This document shows positions 53,115-64,000 of a stretch of DNA of 64,000 nucleotides, piece by piece. The DNA is taken from assembly GCA_012845835.1 (NCBI GenBank), contig JABAKD010000028.1, positions 6,122,796 through 6,186,795 of the forward strand, in the 5' to 3' direction. Under the pieces are notes generated by a model. It was not told where the DNA came from. It saw nothing but the letters and a program-made list of their open reading frames with translations, and made no database searches. This stretch comes from Undaria pinnatifida. Taxonomy: Eukaryota > Sar > Phaeophyceae > Laminariales > Alariaceae. The position numbers and the translations under genes were made by a program. The stretch's first letter is position 1. Each line of letters begins with the position of its first letter.

Positions 53115-56100
53115 GAGCCTCAGAAAATGCTGGTTGCACCCTTCCCCGAAACATGCGTTCAACCATCGCGTTCTGCCGTCACCGTCGTCACCGTCGTCAC
53201 CGTTGTTGCTACCGTCGAGCTTAGCGCCACCGGTATTCTGCACGGCACACTCCCGGTGTCACGAGACCAAGTGGCGGGGATGGCTCTTCCCTGATGGGCT
53301 GCGCGAGGCAGAACTGCCTTCCCTTACGGCAAGTTCTCGGCCACGCCGAACCCGTTCACCGCGGAAGCGTAATGAGCGCCTCCGCCGCGTGCGGGTTAGC
53401 CGTGGTCTAGGCCTGGCCGGAATCAAGGTGGTTCCGCCTCGTGCAGCCCAGCAAGGAAAGAGTATTCCCGCCACGATGTCTCGTGGCACTTCCGGTGTCC
53501 CGTACAAGACACTGGAGGGGCTCAACTCCACGGTTTCTACGACGAGGCTGACGATGGTGATGGTTATGGTGTTGCCGTGGTTGTATGCATGCTACGATGG
53601 GGGTTCTTACGTAGCTCAGTAGACCAGAACAGTCAGAAGCGACGATTGGGAAGGAGGGAGGGAGGGAGGGAGGGAGGGAAGGAGGGAGGGAGGGAGGGAG
53701 AGAGGGAGGGAGGGAGGGAGGGAGGGAGGGAGGGAGGGAGGGAGGGAAGGAGGGAGGGAGGGAGGGAGGGAGGGAGAGGAGGGAAAGCTTGGGGGGGGGA
53801 TCAGCGCCGACGGCGCAACACCATCATGCCAACGGTAGCTGCGACCCCCATCACAACCATAGCTCGGACCATATCGGAAAGATCTTAGAGCCGTGATAAC
53901 GTTGGATTTGGGCGTACCAGGCGGCTCCTCGCCCCTGCCCTCCTCTGTTGACGTGGACACTTCTTCGACTGCTCATAGTATGCACCCTGGCCCGGAAGGG
54001 CACGGTCAGCCGTCATATCCGTCGTCTTTCGGCAGCACGGAAATGAGCGAACTTAGCGTGACGGTGCAGTTCTGAAAATGAGTGTTCCGAGCGTGAATTC
54101 GACTATTAGACGGAAGGGAAAGAGGGGGGTGGAGGGAGAAACGGAAGAAAGGGGGAAACGAGGCGGACGTGCTCGGAAGGGGGGTTCAGCAACGACGGTG
54201 TAACACCATCGTGCCACAGCTCCGGCAATTTTGGAAAGGCTCGCGATGGTTCTAAAGTCAAATTTACTAGGCGGCGCTTCGCGTTCACCTTCGCCCTCCC
54301 CTATTGGCGTCGCTACTGCTGCTTCTTTCCGTCTTGTAGGCCCTGACGTGGGGACAACCGTATGTATTATTCGTATTTGTTTTCTCGAATGCATGGAAAA
54401 GATGAGCTGACAGGCGCGAGCGGTGCAGGCCTGTCCTCTCCACCGTCGGGTTTCGCAAAATAATTTCCGAAACTCGAATTTGACGGTTCCCGCAATTAAC
54501 CGCCGACTTCAATCTCGGGAAACCTTTTGTCGAGCCCCGACGGTGGAGAGGGCAGTACTGCAATGGGCGCGCCCGGTTCGCTTAGTTTCTCCATGCTTCA
54601 TAAAAAACACGGATACGACTGTTGGTCGTCTTCTCTTTGGTCAGGGTTCACATAACCTGCGGGAGATGCCGCACCAACGCCAAAATGGGGGGGTCGACGA
54701 CGAAGGCGAAGTCTCGTCAAGTGCATCCAAGCCCAGATTTATGGCGAGCATTCCCGAGGTTGAGGTTGACGAATTACTGTCCTCTTCGTCGGGATCGGAC
54801 ATACGGTTCCCCGGCGGAGAAGATAATACTCTGCCGACTTCTAGTTCAAGAAACCTTCTTTCACAACCCGACGGAAAAAGCAATGGCTTACCGACATCTC
54901 TCTCGAGAAACCGTTCGTCGAAACGCTACGAAGAGAGAAATGAATGGCCGACTCCAAGCTTAAGAAGCCCTCCCTCAGAACTCGGCTTTTGAAAAAGGAC
55001 TTTCCGAGGCTGCAGTCGACGATTCATCACCCTCTCCGTAGTGTTTGGAGAAGGGTTTTCCCGACCTTGAAATTGACGATGGTGTGGACTGATTTGTCGG
55101 GTTCTGAACAACGATTCCTGTGCTCCTTCTGGCATTCGGCTGGACCCTGACTCGGGCGGGAACAACCGACCGCTACATCCGTCTTTCTCCGAAGCATGGG
55201 TAAAACGAGCGAATCAGACGCGAACGGTGCAGTGCCGTCCTCCCCACCATCGGGGTTTCGTAACAGATCTCGCCAGTTTGACCAAACTTCAAGCTCGGCA
55301 ACGCATTTTCCGAAACACGATTGCGGAGAGCATGGCATTGCACCGCTTGCACCACGTTTCCTCAGCTTTCCCGTGGCTCCGAGAAAAAGCAGGCATGGCG
55401 GGTGGCCGTCCCTGCTTGAGCCAGGGTCCACACGACCTGCAGAAGAAGCACTACCAACACCAACGGCAGTGAGTGGAGGCGGCGAGCCGCAGAGTCCGTC
55501 CAAGTCCAGATGTTCGCGAGTCTATATGGCCGGAGCTATGATCGAGATCGGGACCCGGGCTGTAGTTGGCGTGAAAATGTTGTGCCATGGTCGCTTTCCT
55601 CTCAGGAGTGTTTGGAGAAACGATTTTCCTGAGATTGAAGTCAACGATTGAGGGGAGGGAGGAAGGTATTTATAGAGGGAGAGAGGGGCGGAGGGGGGGG
55701 TGGGGAGGGGTCTACGACGGCGCAACACCATCATGCCAATGGTATCGGTGAACTCCATCGCCGTCGTAGCTCCGGCCGTTCTGGGAAGGCTCGCGATAAC
55801 TTAGGGTATGCATGCGCTCGTCGGCGCTTCGCTTGCGCTCTCCATTGTTGGTAGGGGTGCTGGTGGTGCTGCCGATCGTGTAGACCCGGGGTCAGGCGAC
55901 GACAACCCGCCATGACACCCGTCGTTTTTCGTGCGGACGTGAACAACAATGAGAACCTGGCGCCATTGGGTGCAATGTTGTTCTCCCCACAGTCAGGTTT
56001 CGAAAACGGATTTCCCGAGCATGAATTCGACTATTCCCGCTATCTTCGACCTCAACCTGGGGACATCTTTTTTTCGAAGCCCTATGATGGGAAGGACAGA

Positions 56101-59100
56101 ACTGCACCTATAGCACCGGGTTCGCTGATTTTCCCCGTGCCTCCAAGGAACGACAGACATGACGGCTGGCCGTCCCCCTCCGAGTCAGGGTCAACACGAT
56201 CTGAACAAGGAGCAGCACCGACGCCAACGGAGGAGGGCGAGAGCGAAGGCCAATGGACGCCGAGTGAATCCGGGTGCACATTTATCGCGAGAGTTCCTAA
56301 AATGGCCGAAAACCATCGCCGTGATGGGACTTTCGGCTACCGTTGGCATGACGGTGTTGCGCTGTCGTTGTTTCCCTCCCCGCAGTGTCCATAGTGCTTC
56401 GAATATTGATCTTCCGAGCTTGCGTTATACGGTTCATTGCTCTTTCCGCCGGGTTCTGATTTTTTTTTTCGCGAGCTTGCAGTTGACGATTGGGAGGGAG
56501 GGAGAAAGGGAGGGAATGAGTGAGGGCGGGAGGTAAGGGTGGAAGGGAGAAAAAGACATAACAAAGGAGGGGGGGGGGGGGGGGGGGCTCAGGGACGACG
56601 GCGCAACGCTATCAGGTCAACAGTAGCCACGATTTCGATCACGGCCATAGCTCCGACCATTCTGGGAAGGCTCGCGAAAAATCTGGAGTTAGATGTACTT
56701 GCCTACCCTTCGCCTTCACGTCCGCCCTTCCCATTTGATGTTGTTAGTGCCTCTCCTGCAGATCGCGTGGACCCTGACTCGAGTGGAGACGACCAGCCAT
56801 CATATCCATGCTTTTTCGTGAGCACGAGGATAAGGGGCGAATCTGGCGCGAAATGTGGGGTGTTATCCTCTCCACCGTCGGATTTCGTAGACGGTTTTTC
56901 TGAGCTTGACCTCGGCAATTCCCCCAATGAATCATTGACTTCCAGCTCAGGGAATTCCGGTTCGAAACTCGGCCCCGAACAGAGCAGTACTGCCCTGTTC
57001 GCGTCCGGTTCGCTTGTTTTCCCTTGTTCTTGAGAAATAACAGATGCCGGTTTGACGGTTGACCATCTCCGCCCGAGGCAGAGTCCACACGATCTGCGAG
57101 AGAAGGGCACTGACGCCGATAGGAGAAAGAGGAAGGGAAGAGCCGCCGAATTCATCCAAGTTCAGGTATATCTCGAACCTTCCCAAAATCACTGGAGCTA
57201 TGGCCGTGATCGCAGTCGTGGCTACCATTGACATGACGGTAGTGCGCTGTCGTCACTGAGCCCCCCCCCCCCCCCCCTCCCCCTCGCTTCTTGATTATTT
57301 TCTTCCTCCCTGCCCCCCCCACCTCCTCATGACTATCCCGACCGATCGTCGACCTCAGGCTCGGGCAATAGTTATGAAGCATTCGGTTTCTGGCTTATCT
57401 TCCCTGCTGGGCAGCGATACAGAACCGCTTCCACCCCGGCCAGGCCTTGGCCACGCCGAGCTCACGCACTGCGGAGACGTCAAGTATTCAATTTAGGGGT
57501 ACGGTGTGGGTGGGGGGGTGGGGGTTTCACGGTGTCCGCGGAAGACAGCGGGGGTTGCGGAGCTACAGTAGAAGTCGGCAAGGAATTATCTCCGTCCGGG
57601 AATCCTATGCCCGAACCTGACCAGGAGGACCATGACACGACGACCTCAAGGTCGGGAAGTCAATTTTCAGAACGCAGACTCTGATTCCTCATCCCTGCTG
57701 GGCTGCGGGAGACGAAACCACCTTTTTCCCCTATCTTTTCTCGGCCACGCCGGATCCGCGTACCGCGGAGGCATTAAGTTGTCAATCTACGGGTTCCCAA
57801 ACAATGTTGTTGAGGAGGGGGCAGCTTGCCCGGACCGCAGCAGACACGGAGGTCAAGGAGCCAGACAGGGCCTACACAGGCAATTATCGACGTCCGCGCC
57901 ACGAGGTGCGGCTATAAACATAGCGTAAGCTGGAAAGAAAATGCCATCCACCTTTTCCTGCAGTCCTTGAAGGAAGAAAATTGGCGGTCACCAGGCTGGG
58001 GTCACGCAGTTCAGTCGATTCAGCCAGGAGAAGGACAGGTAGATGCAACATTCAAAACATGTCAATCTAGATCCGGCCGCATCCTCTGCACCTCCGGCAG
58101 AACACGAGACCTTAACGGACACAACGCGTGGTAGACATAATCGTGGCAATCAAAATCGAACAATGTTTTGATCGAAACCCAAACAGAGAGGGAAATGCAA
58201 CGTCAACTTCGTGCTAATGAAATCCATTCCGACACCAAACGAAGAGGGCTATGAATCGTCGACTGCAAAGCTCGGGAAATCCTTCTCTCAACCGAGTTCA
58301 GCGAAATGATCTGCCGAGATTGCAGTCGACGATTCATTGCACTTTTCGTCGGGTATCGAAAAAGAATTTCCCGAGGTTGAAGTCAACGATGTGTTGTCCT
58401 CTCCATCTGGGGTTCGCCGATAAATTGATCAATTCCGATGGGCACGGTTCGAGACCGTGTTGTCATCTCCATCATCTCAGAGTTTTTCCGGAGGTAGACG
58501 GGAAATGGTTCGGGTCCATGTTGGAACTTTGCTGGGGAAATAGGGCATAACTTTCGTCAAGCGGGATCGAATCGGCTCCTCAACTCGCGCCTGTTCACCG
58601 TCAGTCTTCTCCCTTCTCGAGGTACAGGAGCAGATGAAAAAATCCCCTTCCCCAGGAAATGGTACGCCCTTGTCTTTACCTCGTGACGCAGACGTCGGGA
58701 GCCACCGGTGTAGCACCTGCCTCTGCGGTAGTTCAGGAAACTCTTTTTCAAAACCCGATGGAGAAGGCGATGGATCGTCGATCTTAAGTTCGGGAAAAAA
58801 CAATGAAGAGGGAAAATAATTATCAAGTCCAAGTTCGGGAAACCCTCTGTCAGAACTCAAGTTCTGAAAACGAACTCGGGTTCAGATAAAGGGTGTCCCG
58901 GGCCCGCAGTCGGCGATTCATCACAAGTGCTCCCCATAGTGTTTGGAGAAAGGGCGTCTGGGACTTGAAATCGATTATTCTTCGCCTTCATCATCGGTTC
59001 TGAAAAAATGAATTCCTTGCTGATTCTGCTGCAGAGCGTGTGGACTCTGGCTCGGGTGCGAACGGCCCAGCCGTCGTATCCGTCTTTTTTTTCCGAGGCG

Positions 59101-62100
59101 TGGGTAAAGCAAGCAAACCATATGCGAACGGTGCAATGTTGTGCTCCACACGACCTGCAGGAGAGGTAGCACCAACGCCAACAGAAGAGGGCGGAGGCGG
59201 AGAGTCGCCGATTACATCAAAGCTCAGATGTCTCGCGAGTCTACCCGAAATGGCCGGAGCTATGATCACGACCGAAATATCGGCTACCGCTGGCAGGCGT
59301 GACGGCATCACGCCTTTGTCGCTGCTCTGTCCGCAGTGTTTCGAACATGGATCTCCCAATCTTACGATTTTTCCCGAGCTAGAAGCCGACGATTAAAAGG
59401 GGGGAGAGACGGATGGAGGAAGGGAAGAAGGAGAAGAGGGGCGGACAGATAAAAGTGATGGACGGACGGAGCGAGGAGGGAAGGGGGGTGCGGTGGGTCT
59501 ACGACGGCACGAAGCCAATATGTCAACGGTACCCGCGACTCCGATCACGGCCGTAGCTTCAGCAGGTCTGGGAAGGTCCGCGGCCAATTTGGACTTGGTT
59601 GTACCAGGCAGCCCTTTGCCTCCACCCTCCCCTGTCGGCATCGGTACTGCTTCTTCTGGCGATCGGATGGACCCTGGATCGTGTGGGATTATCAGCGGTC
59701 ATATTATTGTTTTCTTTGCGACGAGAGCAAAACGAGCGAATCAGGCGCGAAAAATTCAATGCTGTCCTCCCCTCCATCGAAGTTCGAAAAATGATTTTCC
59801 GGAGATAGACAACATTTCAAGTTCAGGGAATCAGTTTTCAGAAGCCTGATCGCGGCGAGGAATGTTCTGCGCCGTTTGCACCGGGTTCACTTAATTTCTA
59901 CGTGCCTCCGAAAAAACACGTGTATATCGGCTTGCCGTCCCCACCCGCGCGTGAGGGCCTCCACGATCTGCAGGAGAAGCAGTACCGATGCCAACAGGCC
60001 AGGGCGCGGCGAAGGCGAAGAGCCGCCGAGTGTATCCGAGTCCAGATTTATTGCGAACCTGATCAAAATAGCCGTAGTTATGGCCGTGATCGGAGTCGAA
60101 GATACGGTTGGCATGATAGTGTTGTGCCGACGTCGCCGATTTCTCCGCCCCCCTCGCTCTGTTCCTCCGGCCCCCCCATGATACGAGTATCCCCTTCCCC
60201 CCCCCTTTGCCCTGTCCCTCCTCTTCCGCCCTCCCTCCCCCCACACCTTCTTCCCTTTCTTCCCCTCCCTCCCGACCCCCCCATTGTCGGGTTCAAGCTT
60301 GCAAACCCTTTTTCAGAACTCAGATTCTGGCTGCTCTTCCCTGCCGGTCTGCGTGGGGTGGAACCACCTTCCCCTCGGCCAGCCCTCGGTAACACAGAAC
60401 CAACGCCCCGCGGATAAATCAAGTGTTCAATCTGCGAGTGCTCAACCCAGGGGGGGGGTTGCCAGGACCACGGCATATATACGGGGGTTGCGGAGCCAGA
60501 CACAGTTGCTACATCGGCGGTGTCCGACGTACGCGTGGCGAGGTGCAGCCTCGAGGGGGTATCATCAGCCGATGGAAAACATCATCCACTTCTTCCTGTA
60601 CTCCGGCGGAAGGGAAAAAAATGGCGATGACAATGTTCTCTTTTTCCGTAGTAGAGGAAGAAGTGGATGCTGATTTGCCCTCGCTGTCGTTTCTCTCGTG
60701 GCTGCACCTCGTGCCAACAATGTGGGCCGCCCCCTGTGTACCCCTTGGCTCTGGCTCCCAACTCCCCCCGTCGGCCGCGGCCCCCGTGATCCCTTCCCCC
60801 CCCCCACCAATTGACGACCAGAAAATTGATGACGTAGCGCTCACACGGCGCACGGGCTTAGTGTGACCGAGGCCTGGCCGGGGGGGAAGGGGTTCCGTCT
60901 CGCGCACCGCAGTAAGAAAGAGCGGTCACATCCCGGGTTCTGAAAATGGGTGTCCTGACTTAAAAAAAGGGCTGAGAGGGACGGGGAAGGGGGGAGGGGG
61001 GGGTAGAGGAAGGTACGGATCGAGGGCGGGAGAGGGTGGATTCAGCGACGACAGCGCAACGCCATCATGCCAGCGGTAACCGCGACTCTAGACATAAGCA
61101 CGGTTCCTGCCATCTTGGGTAGACTTGCGATAAATAATGAGATGGGCGTACCAGGAGGCTTTTTGCCTCCGGAGAAGGCGAAGCCTCACCGAGTACATGC
61201 AAGTCCAGAGCTATCTCGAGCCTTCTCAAGATGGTCGTAGCAATGGCCGGGATTCGAGAATTAGCTACCGCTGGCATGATGTTGTTGCACCGGCGTCATT
61301 TCCTCCCCGTAGCGATTCGAAATAGGAGTTCCCCAGCTAGAAGTCGACAACTAATCGCTTTCGCCCTCGTCCTCTTAAACTTCCAAGTTTGAAATCGACA
61401 ATTGGGAGGGAGGGAGGAGGGGCGGGGGGTGGGGAGCGGCAGACAGGAAGTCGTGAAGCCAAGGGATTCAGCTGTTGCACCCCGTCGTCGCTGAACCCCT
61501 TCGCTTCACGACCTCCTCTCTTCCGCCCTCCGCCCCCCGCCCCTCCCTCTCTTCCTCCCAATTGTCGATTCCGAACTTGAAAGTTTAAGAGGCCGAAGGA
61601 GAGGGCAATTAATAGTCGACTTCTATCGGGGGGAGCTACGGGGAGAGACGGCGCAACAACATCATGCCAGCGGTAGTTACGGCCCGAATAACGGCCACAG
61701 CTACGACCATCTTGTGAACACTCGCAAATAGGTCTAGACTTACATGTACCAGACGGTTCTTCGCCTCCGGCGAAGGCGGAGCCTCACCGAGTACACGCAA
61801 GTCCAGAGCTATCGCGAGCCTTCACAAGGAGATTGTAGCTATGGCCGTGATTCGAGCCATAACTACCGCTGGCATGGTGTTGTTGCGCCGGCGTCACTTC
61901 CCCCCCCCGTTCTGCTCCAAAATCGCAGTTCCCCGGCTTGAAGCCGACTATTTATTGCCCTTGCCTTCGGGTTCTTAAACTTTCAAGTTTGGAGTCAACA
62001 GTTAGGAGGGAGGGAGGGGGGGCGGGGGCCGTGGGGCGGCAGAGTGGGAAACATAGAGCGAAGGATACAGCGCATGTGCAACGGTTTCATGCAAACGGTA

Positions 62101-63480
62101 GCCGCGACTCCGATTACGGCCATACATGTGGCCAACCGTGGAAGGCTCGCCATATAAACTTGGTCTAGGATGTACTCGGTAGCTTTCATCGTTCACCCAC
62201 CCCTGCCTGCGTCGGTATTGCTTCTTCTGCAGATCGTGTAGACCCTGCCTCGGGCGGAGATGACCAGCCGTAGTATCTGTACTTTTGTGGAAGCGCGGGG
62301 GAAAAAGAGTGAACCTGTCGCGAAGGGTGCATTGTTGTCTTTTTCACCGTCGGCATTCGAAAACTGATTTCCCGAGCTCGAAATGGGCAAGCTCGGAAAA
62401 TGAAATTTCGTTCCCATTTCAGTGGTAAGGACAGTGCTGCACCGTTTGCACCAAGTGTGATTGCCTCCAAGAAAGACAGATACGACGGCTGGTTACCCCT
62501 GCTCGCCGCAGGGTTCACACGATCGGCAGCAGAACCAGTGCCGGCTCCGACAAGGGAGGGCGAAGGCGAAGGAGAAGATGAAGAGCCCGCTAGCATATCT
62601 AGGTCAATATTCAATGCAATCCTGCGCAAAATGGCGGGAGCCGTGGTCATGTTCAGAGTCTCTGCTGCCGTTGGCATGATGGGGTTGCGCGTCATCGCCG
62701 AATTCACCCCCCCCACACCCTCTTGGTCGGTGAAACCGACTTGCTCTGTCCTGGCATTGCAGGGATGCGAGGATTTACGTTCTTCAGACTAAGGTTAGGA
62801 ATGAAATATGTACGCCCCCCCCCACCCCCCTCACTCTGCCTCCTCCCCCCCCCTAATGATAGGAGTACCCCTCCCTCGCTCCCTCCCTCGCTCCCTCCCC
62901 CTCTCCCCCCCCTCCCTCCCTCCCTCCCTCCCTCCCTCCCTCCCTCCCACTCAACCTCAAGCTCGGGAAGTCAGAACTCAGGTTCAGACTGCTCTACCTT
63001 GCTGGGCCGAGCGGTCCAAAATGGCCTTCCCCCTGGCCAGCCATCGACTACGCCGGCCCGACGCACCGCGAGGGGGGATATTCTCAATCTGAGGGTATGG
63101 CGAGGTGGTTACTAGGGCCGCGACAGACGAGATGGTTGTGGATCCATAGACAGGGGTGACGTTGACGATGCCAGACATTCGCGTGATGAGGTGCAGCTAC
63201 GATCGAACGTCAGGTGGAAAGGAAACATCATCAGCGCCCTCCTATACTCCGGGAAGGGAGAAGACTGGAGATGACAGTTTTCTCCCTTCTCAGAGTGCAG
63301 GAAGGTGGGCGATGTTTTTCGCTCAGCTGACGCTTCAGTCATGGCTATACCTCGTGACGCGGATGTCGACCACCGCCGGGGTAAATTCTGTCTTCAGTCC
63401 CCGAACCTCTCCGACTGATGTGGTCCCGGTGACCCCCCCCCCCCCCCCCCCCCCCTGTTCGTAACATTTGATCTTTCGTA
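53115..63480. mobile_element. Nested-palindrome composite element 3, expanded array
   Basis: It starts GAGCCTCAGAAAATGC like the other composites. Module A: centre about 53375, arms about 53216-53370 and 53378-53535. Then a long array of module C arms in both orientations (TTTCGAAAACGGATTTCCC and complement, near 54440, 54530, 55020, 55250, 55990, 56880, 56960, 58260, 58380, 59790, 62350). These alternate with a block containing CATCATGCCAACGGTAGC and GGCCGTAGCTCC. Half A modules recur at 57390, 57690, 60330 and 62985. Module B palindromes lie at about 60620 and 63275. Both strands carry long degenerate frames mirrored between arms. No known protein domain. Confidence 0.75.
53647..53788. repeat. 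(GGGA)n array
   Basis: About 35 GGGA units with few interruptions, inside composite element 3. Shorter versions at 46650-46680, 50825-50860, 56490-56515 and (as CTCC) 62870-62948 mark the same position relative to the palindrome modules. Confidence 0.95.
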
Positions 63481-63701
63481 GATTGAGGACTTAACGTCTC
63501 CGTGGAGAACCTCAACTCCGAAAATCGTGAATTATCGTATCACGTAGTGTGTAGGTGGTGTTGCACCCACTACGCGGCAGTTACAGAGTATACCCGTTGT
63601 TCTATCTGGAAGTGGTCACGACCTACCGGAGAAGAACAATTCAAGTCATTCGGCGCAGTCATCCATATACATACAAGAAAAGTGCGCGCACGATGACGAA
63701 G

Positions 63702-63975
63702 ACGCGCGGTACGATGGAAGTATTAAGGCATACATCTTTTTGGCTGAATAAGGTATACCTCTTTTTGGCTAAAATTTTTTTCTGGATGACGGGGCTCCTT
63801 AACCCAATCATCGTCGGAAAATGTCCGTTTTTTCGAAATATGATCTTGTTGTGTACCTAGCTAGGCCGTGAGGTTTTTTCATCGGGTTGCATTTTTATTT
63901 TTGTCAAAATCAGCTTCGGGTGGGGATATAGAGCTCCTCAAATGGTGCACATACCTTTACCGTAGTATGCGTGCG
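63702..63975. mobile_element. CTACGATAGAGG inverted-repeat element at the window end
   Basis: ACGCGCGGTACGATGGAAG opens and TACCGTAGTATGCGTGCG closes it. The interior GATGACGGGGCTCCTTAACC and TTGTGTACCTAGCTAGGCC matches 48908-49289. It lies outside composite element 3. Confidence 0.75.
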
Positions 63976-64000
63976 AAGTCCACCCCACAAGCGATTGTAA

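Overview
The window is nuclear DNA of a eukaryote with few genes, long repeat-filled introns and many transposon remnants. I recognise three genes. Two are conserved host genes in divergent orientation. COP9 signalosome subunit 2 (CSN2) lies on the minus strand, with 11 exons between 921 and about 25454. A bacterial-type organellar ribosomal protein bL9 lies on the plus strand, with exons at 30020-30179, 30725-30847 and 35423-35780; its 5' exon(s) and one small internal exon were not found. The third is an apparently intact four-exon hAT-family transposase of about 850 residues (13248-18224, minus) inside the 13-kb intron 4 of CSN2. Introns follow GT-AG rules, with one probable GC-AG exception. 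An internal TTAGGG tract, the very long C/G homopolymers and the architecture fit a stramenopile, perhaps a brown alga, but I hold that lineage guess weakly.

Layout: 1-920 is the 3' flank of CSN2 with a decayed copy of its last exon. 921-25454 is CSN2; its introns hold a foldback element (about 2147-4240), minisatellites, homopolymers, the hAT gene and fragments of at least two more hAT 5' ends (18.4-21.7 kb). 25.5-30.0 kb is the divergent intergenic region with a 7-bp satellite. 30.0-35.8 kb is bL9. 35.8-46 kb has no gene I recognise and is a mosaic of short inverted-repeat elements, including a Mutator-like small element carrying telomeric repeats (39314-39627) and a family whose inverted repeats contain long C and G runs. 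46.1-63.5 kb consists of three related composite elements built from nested palindromes, the last strongly expanded. Further short elements close the window.

The most unusual pattern is at exon edges. In both host genes, short segments spanning an exon/intron or exon/3'-flank junction are repeated two to fifteen times in tandem and have decayed, leaving strings of decoy splice sites. Cases are CSN2 exon 2 (both edges), exon 10 donor, exon 11 acceptor and exon 11 end, and bL9 donor and bL9 stop-codon region. One array, next to exon 10, is a 39-bp minisatellite whose units each carry the donor junction.
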